Source: Apodemus sylvaticus
Taxonomy: Eukaryota > Chordata > Mammalia > Rodentia > Muridae
Assembly (NCBI RefSeq): GCF_947179515.1
Contig: NC_067483.1
Coordinates: forward strand, 83,886,572-83,950,571
Length of the DNA stretch: 64,000 nt
Direction of reading: 5' to 3'
Positions 46,467-57,148 of the stretch are shown here, piece by piece. Numbering within the stretch: position 1 is the first letter of the stretch; each line of letters starts with the position of its first letter. The position numbers and the translations under genes were made by a program. The notes beneath the pieces are model-generated. The model saw only the letters and a program-made list of their open reading frames with translations. It ran no database searches and had not been told where the DNA came from.

Positions 46467-49400
46467 ATGACAGGAAGTAATAATCTCTATTCCCTAATAT
46501 CTCTTAACATCAATGGACTCAATTCCCCAATAAAAAGACATAGACTAACAGACTGGATAAGGAAACAAGACCCTACATTTTGCTGCATACAGGAAACACA
46601 CCTAAATGTCAAAGACAAAAACTACCTTAGAGTAAAAGGCTGGAAGACAACTTTACAAGCCAATGGTCTCGGGAAACGAGCCGGAGTAGCCATTCTAATA
46701 TCAGATAAAATTGACTTTCAACCTAAAGTTATCAAAAGAGACACTGAGGGACACTTCTTGCTGGTCAAAGGAAAAATCCCCCAAGAAGAACTTTCAATTG
46801 TGAACATCTATGCGCCAAATGGAAGGGCACCCTCATTTGTAAAACAAACTTTACTAAAGCTCAAAGCACACATTGTACCTAACACAATAATTGTGGGGGA
46901 CTTTAACACTCCACTCTCCTCAATGGACCGATCAGGAAAACAGAAACTAAATGGGGACACAGTAAAACTAATTGAAGCTTTGGACCAATTGGATTTGACT
47001 GATATCTATAGAACATTTCACCCTAAAGCAAAAGAATATACCTTTTTCTCAGCACCTTATGGTACCTTCTCCAAAATCGACCATATAATTGGTCACAAGA
47101 CAGAACTCAACAAATACAAGATCAAACTTCTCCCATGCCTCCTATCAGATCACTATGGTGTAAGAGTGGTTTTCAATAGCAACAAAAACAACAGAAAGCC
47201 CACATACACATGGAGGCTGAACAATACTCTACTCAATGACACCTTGGCCAAAGAAGAAATAAGGAAAGAAATCAGAGACTTTTTAGAATTTAATGAAAAT
47301 GAAGGCACAACATACCAAAATCTTTGGGACACAATGAAAGCAGTGCTAAGAGGAAAATTCATAGCCCTGAGTGCCTCCAAAAAGAAAATGGAGAGAGCAT
47401 ATACCAGCAGCTTAATGACACATCTGAAAGCCCTGGAACAAAAAGAACCTATTTCACCCAGGAGGAGTAGAAGACTGGAAATCATCAAACTCAGGGCTGA
47501 AATCAATCAAGTGGAAACAAAGAGAACCATACAAAGAATCAACGAGTCCAGGAGCTGGTTCTTTGAGAAAATCAACAAGATAGATAAACCCTTAGCCAGA
47601 CTGACCAAAGGGCACAGAGAAAGTATCCAAATTAACAAAATTAGAAATGAAAAGGGAGATAATACAACAGAAACTGAGGAAATCCAAAAAATCATCAGAT
47701 CCTACTACAAAAGCATATACTCAGCACAATGGGAGAATCTGGAGGAAATGGACAATTTCCTAGACAGATACCAAATACTAAAATTAAATCAGGACCAAAT
47801 AGATCATCTAAACAGTCCCATAACCCCTAAAGAAATAGAAGGGGTCATAGAAAGTCTTCCAACCAAAAAAAGCACAGGACCAGATGGTTTCAGTGCAGAA
47901 TTCTATCAGACCTTCAACGAAGACCTAACACCAATACTCTTCAAACTACTCCACAAAATAGAAACAGAAGGAACACTACCCAATTCCTTCTATGAAGCCA
48001 CAATTACACTGATACCAAAACCACACAAAGATCCAACAAAGAAAGATAACTTCAGACCAATCTCCCTTATGAACATCAATGCAAAAATACTCAATAAAAT
48101 TCTTGCCAACCGAATCTAAGAACACATCAAAACGATCATCCACCATGATCAAGTAGGCTTTATCCCAGGGATGCAGGGTTGGTTCAGTATACGGAAATCC
48201 ATCAATGCAATCCACTACATAAACAAATTCAAAGAAAAACACCACATGGTCATTTCATTGGATGCTGAAAAAGCATTTGACAAAATTCAGCATCCTTTCA
48301 TGCTTAAAGTCTTGGTAAGAACAGGAATTCAAGGCCCATACCTAAACATCGTTAAAGCAATATACAGCAAACCGGTAGCCAGCATCAAACTAAATGGAGA
48401 GAAACTTGAAGCAATCCCACTAAAATCAGGGACTAGACAAGGCTGCCCCCTTTCTCCTTATCTTTTCAATATTGTACTTGAGGTACTAGCTCGGGCAATT
48501 CGACAGCATAAGGAGGTCAAAGGGATACAAATTGGAAAGGAAGAAGTCAAACTATCATTATTTGCAGATGACATGATAGTCTACCTAAGTGACCCAAAAA
48601 ACTCCACTAGAGAACTCCTACAGCTGATAAACAACTTCAGCAAAGTAGCAGGTTATAAAATCAACTCAAGCAAATCAGTGAGTGGCCTTCCTATACTCAA
48701 AGGATAAGCAGGCTGAGAAAGAAATTAGGGAAATGACCCCCTTCACAATAGCCACAAACAGTATAAAGTACCTTGGGGTGACTCTTACCAAACATGTTAA
48801 AGATCTGTATGACAAGAACTTCAAGACTCAGAAGAAGGAAATGGAAGCAGACCTCAAAAAATGGGAAAACCTCCCATGCTCATGGATTGGCAGGATCAAT
48901 ATAGTTAAAATGGCCATTTTGCCAAAAGCAATATACAGATTCAATGCAATACCCATCAAAATCCCAACTCAATTCTTCACAGAGTTAGAAAGAGCAATTC
49001 TCAAATTCATCTGGAATAACAAAAAACCCAGGATAGCTAAAACTATTCTCAGCAACAAAAGAAAATCTGGGGGAATCAGTATCCCTGACCTCAAGCAATA
49101 CTACAGAGCAATAGTGTTAAAAGCTGCATGGTATTGGTACAGTGACCGGCAGGCAGATCAATGGAACAGGATTGAAGATCCAGAAATGAACCCACACACC
49201 TATGGCCACTTGATCCTCGACAAAGGGGCTGAAAACATCCAATGGAAAAAAGATAGCCTTTTCAACAAATGGTGCTGGTTCAACTGGAGGTCAGCGTGCA
49301 GAAGAATGCGAATTGATCCATCCTTGTCTCCTTGTACTAAGCTCAACTCCAAATGGATCAAGGACCTCCACATAAAGCCAGACACTCTGAAGCTAATAGA

Positions 49401-50290
49401 AAAGAAACTGGGGAAGACCCTTGAGGACAACGGTATAGGGAGAAAGTTTCTGAACAGAAGACCAATAGCATATGCTCTAAGATCAAGAATTGACAAATGG
49501 GACCTCATAAAATTACAAAGTTTCTGTAAGGCAAAGGACACCATCAAAAGGACAAATCGGTAACCAACAAATTGGGAAAAGATCTTCACCAATCCTACAT
49601 CAGATAGAGGGCTAATATCCAATATATATAAAGAACTCAAGAAGTTAGACCCCAGAAAACCAAACAACCCTATTAAAAATGGGGTACAGAGTTAAACAAA
49701 GAATTCTCACCTGAAGAACTTCGGATGGCAGAGAAACACCTTAAAAAATGCTCAACTTCATTAGTCATTAGGGAAATGCAAATCAAAACAACCCTGAGAT
49801 TTCACCTTACACCAGTCAGAATGGCTAAGATTAAAAATTCAGGAGACAGCAGGTGTTGGGAAGGATGTGGAGAAAGAGGAACACTCCTCCACTGCTGGTG
49901 GGGTTGCAAATTGGTACAACCACTCTGGAAAGCAGTCTGGTGGTTCCTCCGAAAACTGGCCACCTCAATTCCAGAAGATCCTGCTATACTACTCCTGGGC
50001 ATATACCCAGAGGATTCCCCACCATGTAATAAGGATACATGCTCTACTATGTTCATAGCAGCCCTATTTATAATTGCCAGATGCTGGAAAGAACCCAGGT
50101 ATCCTCAACAGAAGAGTGGATGCAAAAAATGTGGTATATCTACACAATGGAGTACTATTCAGCCATTAGAAACAATGAATTCATGAAGTTCTTAGGCAAA
50201 TGGATGGAGCTAGAGAACATCATACTAAGTGAGGTAACCCAGACTCAAAAGGTGAATCATGGTATGCACTCACTAATAAGTGGATATTAA
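46467..50290 (+). pseudogene. L1 ORF2 (endonuclease-reverse transcriptase), disabled by five lesions
   Basis: ORF2p nicks the target and primes reverse transcription of L1 RNA. Endonuclease landmarks fall at the human L1 positions: N14, E43 (QETHL), Y115 (IYAPN), D145/N147 (VGDFNTP) and D205. SDH is one codon early because of a 3-bp deletion. The reverse transcriptase FADD (LFADDMIVYL) lies near 48,563. The zinc-knuckle-like C-x3-C-x7-H-x4-C lies near 49,854-49,908. Lesions: CAA to TAA at 48,117; a 4-bp insertion near 48,681; TAA at 49,561 where other copies have CAG; five A for six near 49,673; a 1-bp deletion near 50,104. The normal ISGY-stop ends at 50,290. Confidence 0.96.
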
Positions 50291-50571
50291 CCTAGAAAAC
50301 TGGAATACCCAAAACATAATCCACACATCAAATCAGGTTCAAGAAGAATGGAGGAGTGGCCCCTTGTTCTGAAAAGACTCAGTGAAGCAGTATAGAGCAA
50401 AATCAGAACAAGGAAGTGGGAAGGGTTGGTTGGGAAAACAGGGGGAGGGAAGGGGACTGATGGGACTTTCGGGGAGTGGGGGTCCAGAAAAGGGGAAATC
50501 ATTTGAAATGTAAATCAATATATCAATAAATTAAAAAAATAAAATAAAAATAAAAAAAGCATACAAAAAAA
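50291..50571 (+). other. L1 3'UTR with G-rich tract and A-rich tail
   Basis: The tract contains CAGGGGGAGGGAAGGGG and CGGGGAGTGGGGGTCC, which can form intrastrand tetraplexes, a conserved trait of L1 3'UTRs. The tail is A-rich with TAAA and GCATAC interruptions rather than pure poly(A). Confidence 0.9.
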
Positions 50572-50586
50572 AAGAAAATATAAATG
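50572..50586. repeat. Right target-site duplication of the full-length L1
   Basis: AAGAAAATATAAATG, identical to 44,089-44,103. Sequence from 50,587 to 50,888 has no recognisable feature. Confidence 0.96.
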
Positions 50587-50888
50587 ACCAAGTAACTAAA
50601 AACATTTAAAAAATAATTGATTTCAATATGTGCTCTGGTCAACCACTGCAGCTCAATGTCTTCTATAGCCCATGAACTTTTAACAAATGCAGCATGTGAG
50701 AACAGTTTTCAATTTTAATCATCTTCCCCATGCATATTTCCTGACTTCTATGGGAGGTTCACTCAAAGCCTCCTTGTGAATCTGTTTATGATGTTCTGTT
50801 TTATCAAGGTCAAATGCCAGAGGCTAGCTGTCTTCAGCATTTCCAATAACTGTTAGATCTGTTAGGTTCTTAAAGGTAATGTGATGTA

Positions 50889-50953
50889 GTGTGTGGGTGT
50901 GTAGGTATGTCGGTATATGGGTATGTGGGTGTGTAGGTGTGTGTGTGTGTGTG
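50889..50953. repeat. GTGGGTAT/GTGTAGGT minisatellite into (GT)n
   Basis: Units of 8-10 nt such as TATGGGTATG and GTGGGTGTGTAG end in a (GT)8 run. Confidence 0.88.
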
Positions 50954-51100
50954 CCTGCCTACACTTTAAAGAAAAATGTCTGAATTTTCATCTACTGCTG
51001 AGTTCAGAAGTATTAAAAAACTAACTGTAGAAGAATCAAAATTATTGAATTTTTTAGTGGGAAAAAATTGGAATTTTAAAGTTAACTACTTTTATTTATT

Positions 51101-51310
51101 TGCGTGTGCATGTGTATGCATGTATACATGTGTGTGTGCTTATGTGTGTGTAAACAATTATATGTACATGCATATATGCATATGGAGGCCAAAAGTTGAT
51201 ATCAGGTGTCCTCCTCAATCATCCTGTCTTACTTTTTGAAAGAATTTTCTCACTGAATCTGGAACTGGCTATTTAGCTAGACTGAGCCTGTGACTACCCA
51301 GGAATCCTCA
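51101..51310 (-). repeat. TG-rich array plus B4A-type SINE body fragment
   Basis: The TG/TGTA-rich stretch (to about 51,184) passes into GGAGGCCAAAAGTTGATATC, TCACTGAATCTGGAACTGGC and TAGCTAGACTGAGCC, the inverse B4A order. The tRNA-like head is missing. Confidence 0.6.
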
Positions 51311-52887
51311 TCTCTCCAAGTTATAATCTGAAAAATTGACCTGTCTCCCTCAGCCCAGCATGCAGACAGACGTCAAATTTCCACATTAGCAATGTGTTTG
51401 GTTTATGACCTTTCCTCCCCTGTGTGACTATTATTGTCTGGCTTTAGGCCCTCACTGTCTCCCTCTGGGACCACAGTACGATCATCTGTCCACAATAGAC
51501 TGTTCTACGGCCAAACTCTCCTCATGCTAGCTTGCTCACCATCAGGCAGAAAATATTTTTTTCATCTAAATAACAATTCAACATCACTCCATATTCTGCT
51601 TCAGAACTTCATGTGCTCTGCTATTATTATTGATGTCAAGTCTTAACTCTTCATCCTCATGTACAAAGTTCTTTGCAATCATCTGGAATCCCAGGCTCTC
51701 CTCTTAGCCACCCCACCATTGTCAAATCGCCTTTAAGAATCTTCTTTGGTCCCAGGAAACAGTTCATATCACTCTGCTCACAAAGTTTATGGCAAAAAAT
51801 CCTCTAAATTATTGGGAAATCTCTACTCATCCTTTAACAGTAATCTAAATGTCAATTCTTCTGTGTTTTTTGAAACACTCCAGGAAATGGTCAACACTCA
51901 TTGACCCTTGTAATAATGACTGCTGGTCTCCAGTCCTAATGTGAACTGTGTGGACGGCTGGACTATGAATAGCCCGTCTTGACCATCACATATAATGCAG
52001 CTTAGCACACCATCCCAGATCATCCTGTGGCCTCCCACTTCCGTTGGAAGGGAAAACAGCACAATTCAGAGTTGGTTAGTCAATACAATAGTAAAATTAA
52101 TCTATAGTTCTCTGATTATTTGCTGTTAGATTTACATTGTCTTATAACTTTTCATTGAACACCATTTTTTGAGGTGCAGCTCAGTAAATAATGAGGTATT
52201 AATTAGGAATGGAGATAGCCCAATGAGTATGTTGCAATCTCCTCGTTATTGGGCAAGAACTGTCCTATGGGCAGTAAGTCATCAACCCTAACACGTAATT
52301 AGCTTCATAGTTTCAGCAAATCAGTTCTGGTTAATGGCTAAAAATTGGTTAAATAGGGTGTTCTCTGACAGCAGCTCTGGGAGTGATGAGAAAATAATGG
52401 GTTTCTTCCTCTGGCAAAAAAATAATTAGCAATAAGGGGTTGTCTAAGTTCAATTAAGCACTGATTTGCCAACACAGTGAGCAATACATTACAATACAGA
52501 GTGTCCAGGTCAGGATTGATCTGAAGCACAATGAAGACACAGGCATACACAAAAGGACACTCAATAGCTTCTTTCTTTTTTATCTGTTCAGTTCAACATC
52601 AAGTCATTTTCCAATCAAACTCTTAACCTACCTGAGAGAAAAATAAGTGTTCTTCTTTCTTAAGAGATAAGATATTATCGCCAAAGAAAGATTGCAAATT
52701 CATAGGTTTACTACTGATTCTAAAAATATTTTATCAACAATACCCATTCTATAAAGACTGGATTAGAGGCATCCTAAAAAATTAGAAATTACTGGGAAGT
52801 TAAAAGGTTATCTTTAACACCTAAAGACAAGAAACTCCTTTTCATATACACAGCCCCAGTTAAGAGGCCCATGATGACCACTAACTC
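51311..52887. other. No recognisable gene or repeat
   Basis: No frame above about 70 codons and no repeat signature that I could name. An inverted sense of Alu-like or L1-like structure is absent. Confidence 0.5.
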
Positions 52888-52982
52888 TAACTCATTAGAT
52901 AGCCAAAGTAGGCCTCGAACGTCTGGCTCTCTTACCTCCACCCTCCAAGTACTGTTATTATAGACATAAGCCACCATGACTG
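52888..52982 (-). repeat. B1/B4-type SINE fragment
   Basis: AGATAGCCAAAGTAGGCCTC, CTTACCTCCACCCTCCAAGT, ACATAAGCCACCATGACTGG and CTTTCA match the right end of an old B1 body on the minus strand. Confidence 0.62.
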
Positions 52983-53116
52983 GCTTTCAACTATGACTGT
53001 AAAAGTAATAAAGTGACAAGAGTCAATAACTACTAAAGATGTCTGATAGCAAAAGACTAATATACAGAATTTACAAAGAACTCATAGGTAATTTTACCTT
53101 AAAAGCTAGCTTAAAA

Positions 53117-53133
53117 ACAGATAACTTCATAGG
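53117..53133. repeat. Left TSD of the 3'-truncated L1
   Basis: ACAGATAACTTCATAGG, matching 54,157-54,173 with a single C/T difference. Confidence 0.85.
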
Positions 53134-54156
53134 GGCCCTGAGCAGACCTTGGGCACTAGCTCCCCCACCCTCCAGTCCCACAACACCCAGAGGAAGTTAG
53201 ACTCTCAGGTGTTCTAACACATGCAGGATCACAGGATCTCAGGACCTTGGCCACACCAGCATTTCAGAATCCCAGAGGCAGCTTGACTCCCAGGAGCTCT
53301 GACACACCCAGGAACCTCAGGATCACAGGATCACAGAAACACAGGATCACAGAGACAGCTAGGCTCTGAAGAGTTCTGACACAACAAGGATCATGGGAGG
53401 GCCAGGATCCAGTCAGAGACAGGGAGGGCAGGTAGCACTAGAGATAACCAGATGACAAGAAGCAAAGTATAAGAACATAAGCAACAGAAACCAAGGTTAC
53501 TTGGCATCATCAGAACCTAATTCTCCCATCATAGCAAGTTCTGGATAAACCATCACATCAGGAAAAGCAATATTTAGATCGAAAATCATGTCTCATGATG
53601 ATAATAGAGGACTTAAAGAAGGATGTAAATAACTCCCTTAAAAAATACAGAAGAGCACAGGTAAACAGCTAGAAGCCCTTAAAGGGGAAACACAAATTCT
53701 CTTAAAGAATTACAGGAAAACACAAACAAACAGGTGAAAGGAATTGAACAAAACCATCCAGAATCTAAAAATGGAAATAGAAACAATAAAGAAATCACAA
53801 AGGGAGACAACCCTGGAGATAGAAAACCTAGGAAAGAGATGAGGCGTCATAGAAGCAAGCATCAACAATAGAATACAAGAGATGGAAGAGAGAATCTCAG
53901 GTGCAGACGATACCATAGAAAACATTGACAGGACAGCCAAAGAAAATGCAAAGAGGAAAAAGTTCCTAACACAAAACATCCAGGAAACCTAGGACACAAT
54001 GAGAAGACATAATAGATATTTATTATTCATAAATAATAGATATAGAAGAGAATGAAGATTCCCAACTTAAAGGGCTAGTAAATATCTTCAACAAAATTAT
54101 AGAAGAAAATTTCCCTAACCTAAAGAAAGAGGTGCTCGTGAACATACAAGAAGCCT
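53134..54156 (+). mobile_element. L1 with 5'UTR and partial ORF1 but no 3' end
   Basis: The element starts with a 5'UTR of about 330 bp. Continuous L1 homology then stops abruptly inside ORF1 at AGAAGCCTACAG (the IQEAYR codons), with no ORF2, no 3'UTR and no poly(A). It is flanked by a 17-bp near-perfect duplication. The last bases of the element (ACAG) are also the first bases of the duplicated target. The 5'UTR carries about three ~80-bp units: GTTAGACTCTCAGG at 53,196, GCTTGACTCCCAGG at 53,281 and GCTAGGCTCTGAAG at 53,358. It differs from the other two L1 5'UTRs here. Confidence 0.88.
53461..54156 (+). pseudogene. L1 ORF1, 3'-truncated and decayed
   Basis: The equivalent of the ORF1 start lies near 53,455-53,470 (diverged AAGCAAAGTATAAGAACA). 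Recognisable translated blocks in shifting frames are SSPIIASSG-like, the LKELQENTNKQ coiled coil, ETTLEIENL, EMEERIS, a damaged RIIGID region with an AT-rich insertion near 54,020, and GLVNIFNKI. The sequence stops in the NIQEAYR segment. It includes several stops (for example TGA near 53,840 and TAG near 53,990). Confidence 0.85.
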
Positions 54157-54173
54157 ACAGATAACTTTATAGG
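54157..54173. repeat. Right TSD of the 3'-truncated L1
   Basis: ACAGATAACTTTATAGG, one mismatch to the left copy at 53,117-53,133. Confidence 0.85.
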
Positions 54174-54496
54174 AAAATGCTAAAGTAATTATTCTATTAA
54201 CCAAACTACTGTCACCATACTACAACATCCAATATGGGCTACTTGTGAAGGAAAGTAAGGTTAAGTTTGATTTATGAGTTCTGGAAATGCAGGCTGGGAG
54301 TCTGATGATTCTATTACCTTGAATTTTGGGTGTAGTCAAAATATCCTGGTATGAGTGCAAGTCATAGTGTGTGCTGTTCTCTCAAGGAAGGAAGAAGACA
54401 GTGGTAGATCAAGAGCAAGAACAAAAGCAACTGGGAGAGAGAAACCGAGGTACCACAATTCCTAGAAGAGGATATAACTCCACAAGAACGCACACA

Positions 54497-54887
54497 TTCC
54501 ACATTTTCCTGCTCTTCTAATGATAAACATATACATGCTCTCTAGTTTTTCTATCACAAGGGTAGAAAGACATTCCACTCCCAGCAACCCCCACTTTCTC
54601 ATACCATTGGCTATACCTGCCAAAAGCTGATCTTTGCCTGTAAACTTGGATCACTATCCTATAACATCAAGACATCCGTGATTCGCTTCTATTCTTGAAG
54701 GAATTTACAAGCAACAGCACAGGTGCTTTCACTATATGGAAAGCCCTCAATAACACCAGGACTATTAGAGCACATCCCTGTGAGGTCCACAGCACCCACC
54801 TGCCCTCCCCCAAGACACAGACACCTGAGGACTAAGCTTTTATATATGGACTCTGGGGGACAAACATCCAAACCACAATGTTGAGAA
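54497..54887 (-). repeat. LTR-like dispersed repeat, copy 1
   Basis: On the minus strand the start (from 54,887) reads TTGTGGTTTGGATGTTTGTC, CCCCAGAGTCC, AAAAGCTTAGTCCTCAGGTG, like a MaLR LTR. It continues through GCTTGTAAATTCCTTC, GATCAGCTTTTGGCAG, TTGCTGGGAGTGG and CTTGTGATAGAAAAACTAGA. The last part has a diverged second copy at 57,690-57,935. Family not identified. Confidence 0.6.
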
Positions 54888-55157
54888 TAGAAAAAGGAAT
54901 CAAAAAGGATGTCTGAATTAAAATATGAAGCTACTGTCTCATGCTCCTTAGCCTGGCAGAACCATAAGCCATAGAGTTTTGATAAGAACATCCCAACTAA
55001 TGATGTGGCTATATATTGAGGGACAGTGTATACAGCTTCTAGAAAAGACTATTCTCTGTGATTTTCTCCAACTGTGGAAGGCCTAGGAATGAGCATCCAT
55101 TGCAAAATCATTTATATAAGAAGACAATGACCACTAAAGTGGTCAATAATTTATTTA
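54888..55157. other. No recognisable feature
   Basis: About 270 bp between an LTR-like repeat and the Lx 3' end. A short AT-rich inverted feature near 55,134 (CACTAAAGTGGTC) is too small to interpret. Confidence 0.4.
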
Positions 55158-56042
55158 CCTGCCTGATAAGAGAAATTATGTCATAGCCAGAAGCTGGAAA
55201 CAACCTGGATGTCCCATGACAGAAGAATGAATACAGAAAATGTGGTTCATTTACACAATGGAATACTACTCAGCTATTAAGAACGAGGACACCCTGAGTT
55301 TTGTAGACAAATGGATAGAACTAGAAAATATCATCCTGAGTGAGTTAACTCAGACCCAAAACAACATGCATGGCATGTACTCACTAATAAGTAGACAATA
55401 GCCACAAAACTCAAAAAGGTCAACAAACTAAAGTGCCCAAGTGAGGATGCCTCAGTCCCACTTGGGAAGGAGAAGAAAGCAATCACAAGTGGGGAAAGAG
55501 GAAGGAACCTGGGAGGGAAAGTGAAAGGGGTTGGGGAGTGGAGGGGAGTGGCAAACCTGATCTGGTATTCTGTGAGGAAAAAGGATTGAAGCCCTGAGGG
55601 CCAGAAGAAAGAAAGGAAATAGGCAACCTCACGAGATAAGAGGTTGGGGAGAGGATCCCTCCAGAATGATCCAGAGACCTGGGAGGTGAGAGACTCTCAG
55701 GACTCAAAGGGAGGGACCGCAGATGAAATGTCCAACAATACGGAAAAGGAACTTAAAGAGCCCACCTCCAACAGGAAATCAGAACATCAAATGAGGGAGA
55801 GGGGGACCATCCCACAGTCACAATTCTGACCCATAATTGTTACTGTCTAAAAGAATTACAGGGATGGAAATGGAGAGGAGCCTGAAGAAAAGAAGGTCCA
55901 GTGACAGGCCCAATGTGGGATCCAGATCAAAGGGAGGTCCCAAGGCCTGACACTATTACTGAGGCTATGGAGCACTCACAAAAAGGGACCTAGCATGACT
56001 GTACTCCGGAAGATCAAACAAGCAGCTGAAAGAGTCAGATGT
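55158..56042 (+). mobile_element. Lx-type L1 3' part, segment 1 (ORF2 end and 3'UTR)
   Basis: It starts in the last codons of ORF2 (AGCCAGAAGCTGGAAACAAC, then ACAATGGAATACTACTCAGC and a GGCATGTACTCACTAATAAG end). The long Lx-type 3'UTR follows: GAGGGGAGTGGCAAACC, GGCCCAATGTGGGATCCAG, CTGACACTATTACTGAGGC and AAGCAGCTGAAAGAGTCAG. At 56,042 it is split by a retrocopy and resumes at 56,519. 5'-truncated. Confidence 0.82.
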
Positions 56043-56077
56043 TGATTCTTTTAGAATTGTGGGGGCTTTTTTTTGGT

Positions 56078-56118
<41 letters not shown>

Positions 56119-56518
56119 GAGACAGGGTTTCTCTGTATAGTCTTGGCTGTCCTGGAACTTACTCTGTAGACCAGGCTGGCCTCAAACTCAGAAATCTGCC
56201 TGCTTCTTCCTCCCAAGTGCTGGGATTCCAAGCATGCGCCACCACTGCCTGGCTTCTTTTAGAATTGTTATATTTTGATTATTTATATTATTGATAATGA
56301 TGTTACCAACTCTGTTTGTGATTCATTGAACATGTAATTTCAAAGTTGTGATGCTCAGATGATTTTTGTATTTTACTGTGCCGAATGAGTTTTGTTGGTA
56401 TTAGTGATTGCTTCACTAGATACGGTTTCTAAGAGTTGTTATGTTTGTTTTTTAATGTATAAAATACCCTGCTTGAGAGCTACAAAATACACTCAGATTC
56501 AAACTGAAAAAAAAAAAA
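56043..56518 (+). pseudogene. Polyadenylated retrocopy (mRNA 3' end) of unknown source
   Basis: An insert interrupts the Lx 3'UTR. It ends in 12 consecutive A (56,507-56,518) and is bounded by imperfect 11-bp duplications (GAGTCAGATGT at 56,032-56,042, GAGTCCAATGT at 56,519-56,529). Without the internal B1 it is about 270 bp, AT-rich and non-coding, with landmarks such as GATGTTACCAACTCTG and GAGTTTTGTTGGTATTAG. It looks like the 5'-truncated 3'UTR of a cellular RNA copied by L1. No clear AATAAA is visible; ATAAAATA at 56,459 is a possible variant. Source gene unknown. Confidence 0.7.
56061..56253 (-). repeat. B1 SINE with (CAA)n tail and 15-bp TSD
   Basis: Minus-strand B1: GCCAGGCAGTGGTGGCGCAT, through AGGCCAGCCTGGTCTACAGA, to ACCCTGTCTCAACAACAAC. 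The tail is a (CAA)14-like run (TTG on the plus strand, 56,079-56,118). Perfect 15-bp target-site duplications TTCTTTTAGAATTGT lie at 56,046-56,060 and 56,254-56,268. It inserted into the retrocopy at 56,043-56,518. Confidence 0.95.
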
Positions 56519-56960
56519 GAGTCCAATGTAGATATTTGCACCCAACTAATGGACAGAAGCTGCTGACCCCTGTTGTTGAACTTAAGAAAGGCTGAAAGAA
56601 GCTGAGGAAAAGGGTGACTCTGTAGGAGTACCAGCAGTCTCAATTAATCTGGGCCCATAAGATCCCTCAAACACTGGGCCACTAAACAGGCAGCATACAC
56701 CAGCTGACCTGAGGCCCCCCAACCAAACACACATACAGTAGAGGACTGTGTTCATTCAGAGATGATGCCCCTAACCCTCAAGAGACTGGAGACCACAGGA
56801 AGTTTAGAGGTCAGGTGGGATAGTGGGTGGGTAGGAAGTATGGGATGTGGAACAGTCGGAGGGTGGATGTGGGGGGAGGAGGAGCAGGGGAGGGATAAAA
56901 TATGGAGTGTAAAAGAGAAGAAAGAAAGAGAGAGAGAAGGGAAGGAAGGAAAAAGGAAAG

Positions 56961-57011
<51 letters not shown>

Positions 57012-57148
57012 AGAAAGAAAGAAAGAAAGAAAGAAAGAAGAGAAAGGAAGGAAGGAAGGAAGGAAGGAAGGGAAGGAAGGAAGGAAGGAAGGAAGGAAGG
57101 AAGAAGGAAGGAAGGAAGGAAGGAAGGGAGAGAGAGAGAGAGAAGAAA
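56519..57148 (+). mobile_element. Lx-type L1 3'UTR, segment 2, with polypurine end
   Basis: This resumes the 3'UTR at ATGTAGATATTTGCACCC. It continues through GGACAGAAGCTGCTGACC, AAACAGGCAGCATACACCAG, GATGATGCCCCTAACCC and GGGATAAAATATGGAGTGTA, and ends in the purine array. The order of blocks is collinear with segment 1, so both belong to one insertion. Confidence 0.82.
56911..57148. repeat. 238-nt uninterrupted purine tract, (GAAA)n then (GGAA)n
   Basis: No pyrimidine occurs from 56,911 to 57,148 on the plus strand. Blocks are GAAA repeats, GGAA repeats and a final GA run. It lies at the 3' tail of the Lx element and probably grew from its A-rich end. ORFs over it are Lys-Glu-Arg or Ser-Phe-Leu artefacts. 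Confidence 0.97.

Larger units (their letters stand above)
44104..50571 (+). mobile_element. Full-length rat-type LINE-1 (6.47 kb)
   Basis: This is a complete element: GC-rich 5'UTR (44,104-45,157), ORF1 (45,158-46,405), a 61-bp spacer, ORF2 (46,467-50,290), a 3'UTR with a G-rich tract, and an A-rich tail. It is flanked by perfect 15-bp target-site duplications. Both ORFs are disabled by a small number of lesions, so the copy is recent but no longer autonomous. The TSDs show no mutation, in keeping with modest age. Confidence 0.97.
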
